From the NCBI RefSeq assembly GCF_965221945.1, contig NZ_OZ244925.1, positions 434,001 through 498,000 of the forward strand: a DNA stretch of 64,000 nucleotides, written 5' to 3'. Position 1 is the stretch's first letter; each line of letters begins with the position of its first letter. The translations under genes were made by a program, and so were the position numbers. The notes under the pieces are model-generated. The model searched no databases. It was not told the origin of the DNA and worked only from the letters and a program-made list of their open reading frames with translations. Of this stretch, positions 1 to 8,654 are shown piece after piece. The stretch is from Poriferisodalis sp965221945. Its GTDB lineage: Bacteria; Actinomycetota; Acidimicrobiia; Acidimicrobiales; Poriferisodalaceae.

Positions 1-36
1 AGATCGAGTCCTGCGCGATGGGTCAGACTGGGTGAG

Positions 37-846
37 ATGAACCCGGATGAGATGAACACTGGGGCCGATTCGAGTTCCGCAGTCGACGACGTGCGAACTG
101 TGGCTGGATGGATCGACGAAGCACGTGCCATCACGGTGCTCACCGGTGCAGGCATCTCCACCGATTCAGGCATTCCGGACTTTCGCGGTCCCAATGGCGT
201 GTGGACGAAGAACCCCGCCGCCGAGAAGCAGGCGACGCTGCAGAACTACTTGGCCGATCCCGAGGTGCGCGTCTTGGCGTGGCGAGCTCGCATGGACCAC
301 CGGGCCTGGGGCGCCGAGCCCAACGACGGTCATCGGGCCCTCGTGCAGCTGGAGCGCCGTCGCAAGTTGGTGTCGCTCTTGACGCAGAACGTGGATGGGC
401 TGCACCACGACGCCGGATCAGACCCCGACAAGATCGTGGAGGTACACGGCACCATCCGCGAGGTTGCGTGCCTGGAGTGCGACTACCGCGACGACATGGG
501 AATCGCGCTGGACCGGGTTCGGCTCGGCGCGGACGACCCACCATGCCCCGAGTGCGGCGGGATTCTCAAGAGCGCCACGATCAGCTTCGGTCAGCAGCTC
601 GTTGCACGAGACCTGCTGCGCGCTCAGATCGCAGCCGAGAATTGCGACCTGATGCTGGCCGTGGGCACGACGCTGGCCGTATACCCCATCGCTGCGGTTG
701 TACCCACAGCCAAGTCGGCCGGTGCACGCGTGGTGATCGTCAACGCCGAGCCCACCGAGATGGATCACCTAGCCGACATGGTCCTGCGGATGTCCATCTC
801 TGAGGTGCTGCCGCGAATCTGCGGCGGCATCGCCCGCCTGAGCTGA
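37..846 (+). CDS. SIR2-family NAD-dependent protein deacylase (sirtuin)
   Basis: Predicted to remove acyl groups from protein lysines in the cytoplasm using NAD+. The NAD-binding signature GAGISTDSGIPDFRG is at residues 37-51, TQNVDG at 116-121, the catalytic His in VEVHG at 137, and a Zn ribbon uses Cys145, Cys148, Cys170 and Cys173. The length (269 aa) is normal for bacterial CobB-like enzymes. Another ATG (codon 6) lies five codons downstream and could equally be the start. The gene is monocistronic on this evidence; the next gene begins about 120 bases later behind its own regulatory region. Family assignment is firm; substrates are unknown. Confidence 0.93.
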   Translation: MNPDEMNTGADSSSAVDDVRTVAGWIDEARAITVLTGAGISTDSGIPDFRGPNGVWTKNPAAEKQATLQNYLADPEVRVLAWRARMDHRAWGAEPNDGHRALVQLERRRKLVSLLTQNVDGLHHDAGSDPDKIVEVHGTIREVACLECDYRDDMGIALDRVRLGADDPPCPECGGILKSATISFGQQLVARDLLRAQIAAENCDLMLAVGTTLAVYPIAAVVPTAKSAGARVVIVNAEPTEMDHLADMVLRMSISEVLPRICGGIARLS

Positions 847-873
847 CACCCGCGTGGCGTCCGGGGTGACTAA

Positions 874-897
874 TTCCTGACTAGATAGGTAGGATTT
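874..897. promoter_or_regulatory. Possible Rrf2-type operator upstream of the rhodanese-ThiF gene
   Basis: An AT-rich island with TTCCTGAC, TAGATAG, GTAGGA lies about 70 bases before the rhodanese-ThiF start. The TCCT/AGGA ends form an imperfect inverted repeat, and the layout resembles the sites of Rrf2-family regulators (IscR/CymR type) that control sulfur genes. This rests on resemblance only. It could also simply be the promoter. Confidence 0.3.
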
Positions 898-967
898 AGG
901 ATCCGAGCCTGATCGGTTGATCAGGTCGTACCGGACGCGACGCCGAGTCACGAACAGGGAGGCCCAG

Positions 968-2131
968 ATGCCCTCGTTCCGCGAACTGCTGACAGCGACC
1001 AAACGCGAGATCACCGAGATCGACACGGCCACCGCTGCCGAGTGGATCTCCGACCGCTCACCGGTCGTGCTCGACGTGCGCGAGCCCGACGAGTACACCC
1101 AGGGTGCGCTCACCGATGCGATCCATATCCCGCGCGGGCATCTCGAGGCGCAGATCGAGAACCGAGTGCTCGATCACGACGCCGAGATCATCATCTATTG
1201 CGCCGGCGGCGTTCGCTCGGCCTTTGCGGCCAAGACACTCGCCGAACTCGGGTACCCCAACTCGGTCTCCATGGATGGCGGCTTTGGCCGCTGGAAGGAC
1301 GAAGGTCGTCCGTGGGCCACGCCTGCCTCCCTCGGCGCCGAACAGCGCAACCGCTACCTGCGTCACCTGATGCTGCCCGAGGTGGGCGAGGCCGGACAGC
1401 TCAAGCTGCTTGACGCCAAGGTGCTCATGCTGGGCGCCGGCGGCCTCGGCTCTCCCGCAGCGCTGTACCTGGCTGCGGCCGGTGTCGGCACCATCGGCAT
1501 CATCGACATGGACGTGGTGGACGAATCCAACCTGCAGCGCCAGATCCTCCACAACGTCGACCGGGTAGGCGACCGCAAGGTGGATTCGGCCAAGAAGACC
1601 CTCACTGCCCTGAACCCTGACGTCAACGTGGTCACCTACGACACCCGGCTCGGAGCCGACAACGTGCTCGATGTCTTGTCGGGCTGGGATGTCGTCGTGG
1701 ACGGCGCCGACAATTTCCCGAGCCGCTACCTGCTCAATGACGCGTCGGTGAAGCTGGGCATTCCGGTGGTGCACGGTTCGATCTTCCGCTTCGAGGGCCA
1801 GATCACGGTCTTCGACCCGCACAACGGTCCGACCTATCGCGATTACCTGCCCGAGCCCCCGCCGGCAGAACTTGCTCCCTCGTGCGCTGAAGCTGGCGTG
1901 CTCGGCGTGCTGCCAGGCATCGTCGGGTCGATCCAGGCGCTCGAGACGATCAAGCTGATCCTGGGCATCGGCGACGGCTTGGCGGGTCGCATCATCGCGT
2001 TCGACTCGCTGGAGATGTCGTTCCGCGAGTTCCGGCTGCGGCCCGACCCCTCCAACGAGGTGACCTACGCCAATCGCGAACGCATCACGGTCAGCGAGCT
2101 CGACGGTCTCTGCAGCCCCACGCTGAGCTGA
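968..2131 (+). CDS. Rhodanese-ThiF/MoeB fusion, sulfur-carrier adenylyltransferase/sulfurtransferase
   Basis: Predicted to adenylate the C-terminus of a small sulfur-carrier protein (ThiS/MoaD type) and help load sulfur onto it. An N-terminal rhodanese domain (residues about 15-118) carries active-site Cys78 in CAGGVRS. The C-terminal E1-like domain follows, with the ATP loop GAGGLGS at 156-162 and the conserved CAEAGVLGVLPG segment. MoeZ-type proteins usually have ThiF first and rhodanese last; here the order is reversed. I chose the ATG at 968 because a strong Shine-Dalgarno sequence (AGGGAGG) precedes it; an in-frame upstream start at 917 adds 17 unlikely residues. 387 aa. Confidence 0.9.
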   Translation: MPSFRELLTATKREITEIDTATAAEWISDRSPVVLDVREPDEYTQGALTDAIHIPRGHLEAQIENRVLDHDAEIIIYCAGGVRSAFAAKTLAELGYPNSVSMDGGFGRWKDEGRPWATPASLGAEQRNRYLRHLMLPEVGEAGQLKLLDAKVLMLGAGGLGSPAALYLAAAGVGTIGIIDMDVVDESNLQRQILHNVDRVGDRKVDSAKKTLTALNPDVNVVTYDTRLGADNVLDVLSGWDVVVDGADNFPSRYLLNDASVKLGIPVVHGSIFRFEGQITVFDPHNGPTYRDYLPEPPPAELAPSCAEAGVLGVLPGIVGSIQALETIKLILGIGDGLAGRIIAFDSLEMSFREFRLRPDPSNEVTYANRERITVSELDGLCSPTLS

Positions 2132-2248
2132 GCTGACCCCAGAGGCTGAGCCGAATGGCGAAGCCGTGGCCCGAGCGGCCCGTGAGCGGAGCGAACAAGA
2201 GCGGGAAGCACTGGGGGCCGCGACGACAGAGGGGCCGGGAGCCACCGG

Positions 2249-2254
2249 TACGCT
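2249..2254 (+). promoter_or_regulatory. -10 box TACGCT, near-leaderless start
   Basis: TACGCT ends 8 bases before the ATG at 2263, and no Shine-Dalgarno sequence is visible. The spacing would put the transcription start at or next to the start codon and supports the 2263 start. Confidence 0.5.
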
Positions 2255-2262
2255 GCCCACTC

Positions 2263-3630
2263 ATGGCCCAGAAGCGCTTCGTCGTGATCGGCGGTGGCCC
2301 GGCGGGCCATTCGGCGGCAACCTACGCGGCGCGCTACGGCGCAGAGGTGACGCTCATCGAGCGTGACATCGTCGGCGGTTCTGCGCACCTGCGCGATTGC
2401 GTGCCGTCCAAGATCATGATCGCGACGGGCTCCGCGCTCAGCTTCGCCGGCCACCTTGACGACATGGGCTTAGCCAATGTCTCCACGTCGGTCGACACGC
2501 CGCACCTGCGCCAGCGCATCGGCGATATCGAGGACCGCCTCGCGGACGTGGCCCGGCAGATGCTGGTCAGACAGGGTGTGCGGATCTTGTCTGGCTCAGG
2601 TCGGCTGCTCGGGCTCAACGAGGTCTGCGCCGACACATCCGACGGAGCGGTCGAGCTGTCCGCCGACGTGATCGTGCTGTCGACCGGCAGCCGTCCCCGG
2701 ATCCCCGACTGGGCACCCATCGACGGTGAGCGGATTCTCACCACCCGTGACGCGTACCCGCCAGCGGAGCTTCCTGAGCACCTCGTCGTCGTGGGCTCCG
2801 GTGTGACCGGTGTGGAGTTCGTGCACATGTTCACCTCGCTGGGCTCGAAGGTGACGCTGATCGTCAGCCGCCAGCAGGTGCTGCCGCACAAGGATCCCGA
2901 GGCCGCCGCTGTGCTCGAGCAGACCTTCGGCGATCTCGGCGTGCACATGCTCAAGGGCGCACGTGCGGTGAGCATCGTGCGTGACGGCGACGCCGTAGAA
3001 GTCGTCTGCAGCGATGGGCGAACGGTGCAGGCATCGCATGCGCTGATTGCCATCGGCTCGATCCCCAACAGCGACGGGCTGGGTCTCGAGAACACCGACG
3101 TGCGCGTCGACGAGCACGGATTCGTCGAGGTCGATCACAACCTCTGCTCGTCGGTTCCGAGCATTTATGCGGCCGGCGACTTGTCCGGCAAGCTGCCGCT
3201 GTCGTCGGTGGCGGCCATGCAGGGGCGCAAGATCGTCGAGCATTCGATGGGCCCGCACGACAGCCGGCCCCATCGGCACCTCGACTACGACAAGGCCGCG
3301 TCGGCCATCTTCACCGAGCCCGAGATCGCCGATGTCGGACTTGCCGAGGCCGAGGCGTTTGCCACGGGCCGCAAGATCCGCGTCACCAAGGTGCCGTTCG
3401 GTGCCAATGCCAAGGCGCTGATCGAAGAGAATCCTCGTGGCTTCGTCAAGATCGTCTCAGACCCGCTGACCGGCCAGGTCCTGGGCGGATCGATCGTGGG
3501 CCGCCATGCAGCCGAGCTGATCTCGGTGGTGGCGCTGGCTGTGAGCGCGAACCTGCGAGTCCAGGACATCGCCGAGAGCCTGTTCGTATATCCATCCCTG
3601 AGCGAGGCCCTCTGCGAGGCAGCCGAGTGA
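2263..3630 (+). CDS. LpdA-like NAD(P)H:quinone/flavoprotein oxidoreductase
   Basis: FAD- and NAD(P)H-binding protein of the pyridine nucleotide-disulfide oxidoreductase family: FAD loop GGGPAGHSA near the N-terminus, NAD(P) loop VVVGSGVTGVEF, FAD motif YAAGDLSG, and a C-terminal dimerization domain ending in a short SLSEAL helix. The usual redox pair CxxxxC is incomplete: Ala41 replaces the first Cys while Cys46 (DCVPSK) remains. That is the pattern of mycobacterial LpdA, which cannot act as a dihydrolipoamide dehydrogenase and reduces quinones. An upstream in-frame start at 2155 adds an Arg-rich tail that does not look like protein, so I start at 2263 (455 aa). Function inferred from family. 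Confidence 0.85.
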   Translation: MAQKRFVVIGGGPAGHSAATYAARYGAEVTLIERDIVGGSAHLRDCVPSKIMIATGSALSFAGHLDDMGLANVSTSVDTPHLRQRIGDIEDRLADVARQMLVRQGVRILSGSGRLLGLNEVCADTSDGAVELSADVIVLSTGSRPRIPDWAPIDGERILTTRDAYPPAELPEHLVVVGSGVTGVEFVHMFTSLGSKVTLIVSRQQVLPHKDPEAAAVLEQTFGDLGVHMLKGARAVSIVRDGDAVEVVCSDGRTVQASHALIAIGSIPNSDGLGLENTDVRVDEHGFVEVDHNLCSSVPSIYAAGDLSGKLPLSSVAAMQGRKIVEHSMGPHDSRPHRHLDYDKAASAIFTEPEIADVGLAEAEAFATGRKIRVTKVPFGANAKALIEENPRGFVKIVSDPLTGQVLGGSIVGRHAAELISVVALAVSANLRVQDIAESLFVYPSLSEALCEAAE

Positions 3631-3649
3631 GTAGGCCTGAGGCCGCCGA

Positions 3650-5248
3650 GTGAGCCACCGCAGTTGGCGGGCTCGCCTCATTCTTATTTCGCTTGCGGCG
3701 TTGACCCTGCTGGGAGCAGTCGCGACCGCTGGCTCTGCATTCGTGCTGCTCCAGCTCGGGCGGATCGAACGTCACCCCCTCGCAGACGTGCTCACCTCAG
3801 CGCCTCAGCAGCCAGTGACGGCGGCCGATGTCGTGATCGGCCAGACGTCGACAGCGCTCGGGAATCCCGATGGTGAGCCCCCTGGACACACAGCTGAGGG
3901 CGGCGGAGGCGGCACGACGGGAGATGGCGACGGAGCAGCCGATGAGGCCGACGCGGCATCGGGATCGGCTGGTACAGACAACCAATCCCCAGGGCAGCCA
4001 GTGCTCCCAGGCAGCCCGACGGGCGAGAACTACCTGCTCGTGGGCATCGACAGCACGTTGGGGCTCCCAGCGGACGACCCTTTGCGCGCGGGCCATTCAG
4101 ACTTCAGCCGACTCGCAGACGTGATCATGGTGATTCGGCTGCGCAATGACGGGACGGCCGCAATGATGTCGATCCCGCGCGATCTCGCCGCCGAGATCGC
4201 AAGCACCAGCGACATCGCAGGCATCGGTCAGATTGCCAAGATAAACAGCGCCTACAACCGTGACCGAACGACCGCTGGTCGCGCTGCACGAATGATCGAC
4301 ACCGTGGAGGAGAATCTCGAGATCACCTTGCAGCACTTCATCGAAGTCGACTTCCAGGCCTTCCTGCGACTCGTGGACGCAGTCGGCGGCGTTCAGATGA
4401 CGTTTAGCCAGCCCCTCAGAGATCAACCGAACGGCGGTACGAGCAGCCCGACTGAGAGCCGTAGTGGCTTCGTCACCAAGGCTGGCACGCACGTCCTTGA
4501 CGGCCGGCAGGCACTGGCGTACGTACGGAGCCGCCACCTCGAAGAGCAGTCTCCTGACGGCACGTGGCAACGCCATGGCATCTGGAATGATCTCGCTCGC
4601 AACGACCGCCAACGCGAGTTCATGCGTATTGCCGCCGAGCAAGTCGCTCCGGGACTTCTCGCGAGTCCGATCAAGTTGCTCTCGATTCTTGACATCGCAG
4701 CCGACCATCTGTCGACCTCTGACACTCTGAGCATTGTGAACGATGGCCGGCGTCTCGCGTCGAGATTCCCGGGCATCGACTTCGATGCCGACATCGAGGA
4801 ATATGAGCTGCGGGTGCAGGATCTCCACGATCCCGTGCGGTGGTCGCTGGGGCTCACGCCCGACCCCCACAACCAGCGTGTGCTGGATGTGTTCCGGGGC
4901 ATCGGCTGGGACGACATTGTGGAGTCACGCGTGACGGTGCACGTCACGGGCACGGCGCGCCATCGGCTTGCAGCAGAGCTGAGCGAACTCGGCTTCGACG
5001 CGGAGGCCGCGGGAGCGATACCCGAAGGCGTTGGTCGCCCTCCGGTCGGCACGGTCGTCTATCTCTCTTCTGAGGGTCGCCTTGCAGCGGGACTGCTCGC
5101 CAGTCACCTCGTGCCTGTGCCAGACTTCGCCGGCCATGACGACCTCGATGCAACCACGGTGATCCTGCACGCAGGCGAGCGGCCACTGCGCGTCGATGCG
5201 GGCTACCGGCGGGTTGACGTGCCGACTGCTGAACAACTTGTGCCATGA
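3650..5248 (+). CDS. LytR-CpsA-Psr (LCP) family envelope ligase
   Basis: Likely transfers lipid-linked glycopolymers onto peptidoglycan outside the membrane. A GTG start is followed by an N-terminal membrane anchor (about residues 9-30), a Gly/Asp-rich linker, then the LCP domain with NYLLVGID, a SIPRDL motif whose Arg binds pyrophosphate lipids, KINSAYN, and YVRSRHL. The C-terminal part (from VTVHVTG) resembles a LytR_C domain. The stop overlaps the UDP-glucose dehydrogenase start (ATGA at 5245), so the two genes are co-translated; that fits a role in attaching sugar polymers. 532 aa. Confidence 0.88.
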   Translation: MSHRSWRARLILISLAALTLLGAVATAGSAFVLLQLGRIERHPLADVLTSAPQQPVTAADVVIGQTSTALGNPDGEPPGHTAEGGGGGTTGDGDGAADEADAASGSAGTDNQSPGQPVLPGSPTGENYLLVGIDSTLGLPADDPLRAGHSDFSRLADVIMVIRLRNDGTAAMMSIPRDLAAEIASTSDIAGIGQIAKINSAYNRDRTTAGRAARMIDTVEENLEITLQHFIEVDFQAFLRLVDAVGGVQMTFSQPLRDQPNGGTSSPTESRSGFVTKAGTHVLDGRQALAYVRSRHLEEQSPDGTWQRHGIWNDLARNDRQREFMRIAAEQVAPGLLASPIKLLSILDIAADHLSTSDTLSIVNDGRRLASRFPGIDFDADIEEYELRVQDLHDPVRWSLGLTPDPHNQRVLDVFRGIGWDDIVESRVTVHVTGTARHRLAAELSELGFDAEAAGAIPEGVGRPPVGTVVYLSSEGRLAAGLLASHLVPVPDFAGHDDLDATTVILHAGERPLRVDAGYRRVDVPTAEQLVP

Positions 5249-6621
5249 GCGAAACAGCGCTCCCGCAGCGGATCCTCGTCGTCGGCGCCGGCTACGTCGG
5301 CCTCACGACGGCGGCGTGCTTCGCCCACCTTGGCCATGACGTCATCTGTGCCGACATCGATCGTGCCAAGGTGGCGTCGCTGTCAGCTGGCGTCGTGCCG
5401 ATTCGCGAAACCGATCTCGACCGGCTGGTCGCTGAGGGCATCGCACAGCGTCGCCTCCGCTTCGTGATCTCGGCGGAGGCTCTTGCGGCCACATGCGATT
5501 TCGCCTTCCTGTGCGTCCCGACGCCATTGCGTGCTGACGGTGAGACGGAGCTCAGCTATCTCATGGCTGCACTCGATTCGGTGGCGTCACGACTGCGGCC
5601 TGGCTCGGTGCTGGTGACCAAGTCGACCGTGCCGGTCGGCACTGCACCCAAGATCGCGGCGGCGCTGGGACGGACCGATGTAGCGCTGGCGTCGAATCCC
5701 GAGTTCCTGCGGGAAGGGTCGGCGGTGGCCGACTTCCTGGCACCCGATCGAATCGTCATCGGGGCCGACGACCTCTCGGCGGCGCACCGGGTCGCAGCGC
5801 TGTATGCGGGCATGGATGCGCCGGTGATTCTCAGCGATCCGACGTCAGCCGAAACGGTCAAGTACGCGGCGAATGCCTTCCTGGCCGCCAAGGTCTCGTT
5901 CGTGAACGCGCTCGCCGCTGTGTGCGAAGCAGTCGGGGCCGACGTCGACTCGGTGCTCGAGGGGGTCGGCTCTGATCACCGCATCGGTTCTGCGTACCTG
6001 CAACCCGGCCCCGGCTGGGGCGGTTCGTGCCTGCCGAAGGACACTCGCGCCTTGGTGTCGGTCGCAAATGACGCTGGTTACGTCTTCCATCTGCTCGAAG
6101 GAGTCATCGCGGTGAACGAGCAGCAGCTCGACCGAGTGGTCGACAAGGTTGCTCGCGTAGTCGGCATCGAGCTTGCCCCGCCATCCGATCTCGGCGCCAG
6201 CGCACACGAGGCCGACGTTCGGTGTCTCGATGGTGTGACGGTGGCGGTGCTCGGCCTGACCTTCAAGGCGGGCACCGATGACCTGCGAGGCTCTCCCGCA
6301 CTCAGGGTGGCCGACCGGCTTGGAGCTGTGGGAGCGCAACTCGTGGCGTACGACCCAGCGTTGGGCGACGACCTCGACGCTCGACCCGACATCTCCGCAC
6401 TGCTGCCGGCGGCCCTGACCGTTCGCAGTTCTGCGTTCGAGGCTCTGCGCGGCGCCGAAGTGGCCGTTGTGCTCACCGAGTGGCCCGAGTTCGCGACGCT
6501 GGACTGGGCCCGGGCGGCCTCCGAGATGGCTGCTGCCCGCATCGTGGACGCCCGCAACGTGCTTGATCCCGTCCAGCTGCGCGCAGCAGGCTTCACTTAC
6601 GAAGGCCTCGGCAGGCGCTAA
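5245..6621 (+). CDS. ugd: UDP-glucose 6-dehydrogenase
   Basis: Oxidises UDP-glucose to UDP-glucuronate with two NAD+ in the cytoplasm. The Rossmann start GAGYVGLTTAACFAHLGHDV is at residues 13-32, and the catalytic Cys262 lies in GGSCLPKDT. The central helix and the C-terminal UDP-binding domain (VAVLGLTFKAGTDDLRGSP) are present. The length of 458 aa includes a short insert near residue 315. It overlaps the LCP gene by four bases and sits upstream of a sugar nucleotidyltransferase, so the cluster makes precursors for an acidic envelope polysaccharide (inference). Confidence 0.93.
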   Translation: MSETALPQRILVVGAGYVGLTTAACFAHLGHDVICADIDRAKVASLSAGVVPIRETDLDRLVAEGIAQRRLRFVISAEALAATCDFAFLCVPTPLRADGETELSYLMAALDSVASRLRPGSVLVTKSTVPVGTAPKIAAALGRTDVALASNPEFLREGSAVADFLAPDRIVIGADDLSAAHRVAALYAGMDAPVILSDPTSAETVKYAANAFLAAKVSFVNALAAVCEAVGADVDSVLEGVGSDHRIGSAYLQPGPGWGGSCLPKDTRALVSVANDAGYVFHLLEGVIAVNEQQLDRVVDKVARVVGIELAPPSDLGASAHEADVRCLDGVTVAVLGLTFKAGTDDLRGSPALRVADRLGAVGAQLVAYDPALGDDLDARPDISALLPAALTVRSSAFEALRGAEVAVVLTEWPEFATLDWARAASEMAAARIVDARNVLDPVQLRAAGFTYEGLGRR

Positions 6622-6656
6622 CGCCTTCGCTGAGCCGGACCGGGCGGGCGCGCCGG

Positions 6657-6662
6657 TAGCTT
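6657..6662 (+). promoter_or_regulatory. -10 box TAGCTT before His-rich membrane protein
   Basis: TAGCTT ends 10 bases before the ATG at 6673, so any 5' leader would be only a few bases. It overlaps the alternative TTG start at 6661, which argues against that start. Confidence 0.45.
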
Positions 6663-6672
6663 GTCGCCCCGT

Positions 6673-7539
6673 ATGGCGAGATCAGCCGCTGCCAAGAAAG
6701 TCGCCAAAGCGGCGAGCGCCGGCGGAAGCGGCAGAGGCTTCCGCCCTCGGCGCGACCTTCTGTTCCCGGCGGCGATGCTCCTCGTCGTAATTCTGGGCGT
6801 CGTACTGATCCTGATGGCCCGAAGTGAACGGTCCACGAATGCCCCCGCAGGTCCTCCGCGGCTGGGCGACCACTGGCACTCGCTCTACGCGATCTACGAC
6901 TGTGACGAATTCAACCTCGACCTCTACCCCAACGATGTCGATGACCTGTCGGGCATACACACTCACGGCGACGGGCTCATCCACATCCATCCGTTCCATA
7001 CCGGCGTGACGGGGCAGTTCGCCACCGTCGGTGAATTCATGGGTGAGATCGAGTTCCAGTTGGACGACTCGACGATCGAGCTGCCCGACGGGACAATTCT
7101 CGACGAATCCGGCGAGGGATGTGCGTCGCCTGATCCCGACAGCGACGACCCGGACATCTCTGAACCGGGAGCGGAGTTGCGCATCATGCGCTGGGAGACG
7201 TTGCAGGCCGAGAAGGCGCTGGCTTTCACGGACGACCTGCGAGATGTGCGCTTCTTGGGCGACGGCCAGATCTTCGTGTTCGCCTACGTCCATCCGAGCG
7301 TCGAAAACGCCGACGTTCCGCGACCCGACGACGCGTTCCTCCGCTCCTACTTGAACCTGCCGGCAGAGGACCAGCCGCTCACCGATGGCTCGATCGAAGA
7401 GGGACCGGTACTTGATGACGGAGGCGAGAGCGAGCCGGTCGAAGGCGACCTGCCGGTCACGTCTGAACCCAATGAGACTGTCGAGCCCGGCACCGACGAG
7501 AACTCGATGGGCGGCGAGCCGGCTGCCGCGACACCCTGA
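6673..7539 (+). CDS. Membrane-anchored His-rich protein of unknown function
   Basis: I do not recognise a named family. A Lys/Ala-rich cytoplasmic tail and one transmembrane helix (about residues 36-56, LLVVILGVVLILM) lead into an external domain. This contains clustered histidines (GDHWH, then HTHGDGLIHIHPFH) and a few cysteines, which could bind a metal. The C-terminal 60 residues are acidic and look disordered. It lies between ugd and the nucleotidyltransferase, all on one strand, so an envelope role is plausible but not shown. 288 aa from the ATG chosen by promoter spacing; the alternative TTG start is four codons upstream. Confidence 0.7.
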   Translation: MARSAAAKKVAKAASAGGSGRGFRPRRDLLFPAAMLLVVILGVVLILMARSERSTNAPAGPPRLGDHWHSLYAIYDCDEFNLDLYPNDVDDLSGIHTHGDGLIHIHPFHTGVTGQFATVGEFMGEIEFQLDDSTIELPDGTILDESGEGCASPDPDSDDPDISEPGAELRIMRWETLQAEKALAFTDDLRDVRFLGDGQIFVFAYVHPSVENADVPRPDDAFLRSYLNLPAEDQPLTDGSIEEGPVLDDGGESEPVEGDLPVTSEPNETVEPGTDENSMGGEPAAATP

Positions 7540-7562
7540 GGGCCAGCACCGGGGACCTCGAG

Positions 7563-8594
7563 ATGAAGGCGATCCTGCTGCTGGGAGGCTCGGGCACCCG
7601 GCTGAGGCCGCTGACCAACGACACTCCGAAGCAAATGCTGCCGGTGTGCGGGCGTCCGATGATCGAGTGGGTCTGCGAGCATCTCAGCCGACACGGTGTG
7701 AACGAAGTTGTGCTCTCGCTGGGCTACCGAGCCGAGGCATTCATCACGGCGTACCCGCAGGGTCGCATCGGCCGGCTGGCGTACGAGGTGGCGGTCGAGC
7801 CTGAACCGCGGGGCACTGCGGGAGCGGTGCGGTTCGCCGCGGAGGCCAGCGGCATCACCGGATCGTTCTTGGTGCTCAACGGGGACGTGCTCACCGACCT
7901 CGACGTCGGGGCCCTCGCGAGCTTTCATGAGAGCTCGGCTGCGGAAGCGACCATTGCGCTGCAGCCGGTTGCCGACCCCACGCCCTATGGCCTGGTCGTG
8001 GCCGATCCATCGGGCCGGGTGCTGTCGTTCTCGGAAAAGCCCGAACCGGGTACGGCCCAGACGGCACTGCCGGATGCCGAACGGCCCACCATCAGCGCCG
8101 GCACCTACGTGCTGACCTCCGCGGTGCTCGACCGCATCGCGCCCGACCGACCCGTCTCCATCGAGCGCGAGGTCTTCGGACAGCTCGTCGCAGACGGGAC
8201 GCTGGCGGCGCTGGTCTCAGATACGTACTGGCTCGACACGGGCACGCCGCAGCAGTACCTGGCCGCCAATCTCGACATCCTCGACGGCCGGCGTGCCGGT
8301 GCCAGAGTGGTCGACGCCAGCACTGTGGCGTCTGGGAGCATCCATCCCGATGCGCGCATCCGAACGTCGGTCATTGGCAGCGGATGCGAAATCGGACCCG
8401 ACGCCGTCGTGCAGCGATCAGTAGTGGGGGACGGCTGCCGCCTCGCCGCCGGTGCTGTCGTGATCGACTCGGTGCTCGGCACAGGCGCGGTTGTAGGCGC
8501 TGGCGCGGTGCTCTCCGAGTTCTCGGTGATCGGCAGCGGCGAGCAAGTCGCCCCGGGCGCAGTACTGCGAGCGCAGCGCCAGCCGCCCGCCTGA
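7563..8594 (+). CDS. Sugar-phosphate nucleotidyltransferase (mannose-1-P guanylyltransferase-like)
   Basis: Makes an NDP-sugar from a sugar 1-phosphate and NTP. The N-terminal Rossmann-like domain opens with LLGGSGTRLRPLTNDTPKQM (NTP-binding loop), followed by LVLNGDVLTD (metal-binding Asp), SEKP and DTGTPQQY. The last 95 residues are left-handed beta-helix hexapeptide repeats (SVIGSGCEIGPDAVV, SVVGDGCRLAAGAVV), typical of GDP-mannose pyrophosphorylases. The position corresponds to the rmlA2/manB-type gene near the LCP gene in mycobacteria. The exact sugar (mannose or glucose) cannot be fixed from sequence. 343 aa. Confidence 0.88.
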   Translation: MKAILLLGGSGTRLRPLTNDTPKQMLPVCGRPMIEWVCEHLSRHGVNEVVLSLGYRAEAFITAYPQGRIGRLAYEVAVEPEPRGTAGAVRFAAEASGITGSFLVLNGDVLTDLDVGALASFHESSAAEATIALQPVADPTPYGLVVADPSGRVLSFSEKPEPGTAQTALPDAERPTISAGTYVLTSAVLDRIAPDRPVSIEREVFGQLVADGTLAALVSDTYWLDTGTPQQYLAANLDILDGRRAGARVVDASTVASGSIHPDARIRTSVIGSGCEIGPDAVVQRSVVGDGCRLAAGAVVIDSVLGTGAVVGAGAVLSEFSVIGSGEQVAPGAVLRAQRQPPA

Positions 8595-8642
8595 GCATTG
8601 GTGCTGAGCGAAAAATCGCTGGCTCGGCGTCTGGGCGAGAAG

Positions 8643-8648
8643 TAGCAT
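8643..8648 (+). promoter_or_regulatory. -10 box TAGCAT, leaderless start
   Basis: TAGCAT ends exactly six bases before the ATG at 8655 with no ribosome-binding site, the geometry expected for a leaderless transcript. Confidence 0.5.
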
Positions 8649-8654
8649 CAATCT

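Noticed and set aside
8607..8620. Hairpin AGCGA/TCGCT after the nucleotidyltransferase
   Set aside because: Only a 5-bp stem without a T run; too weak to call a terminator.
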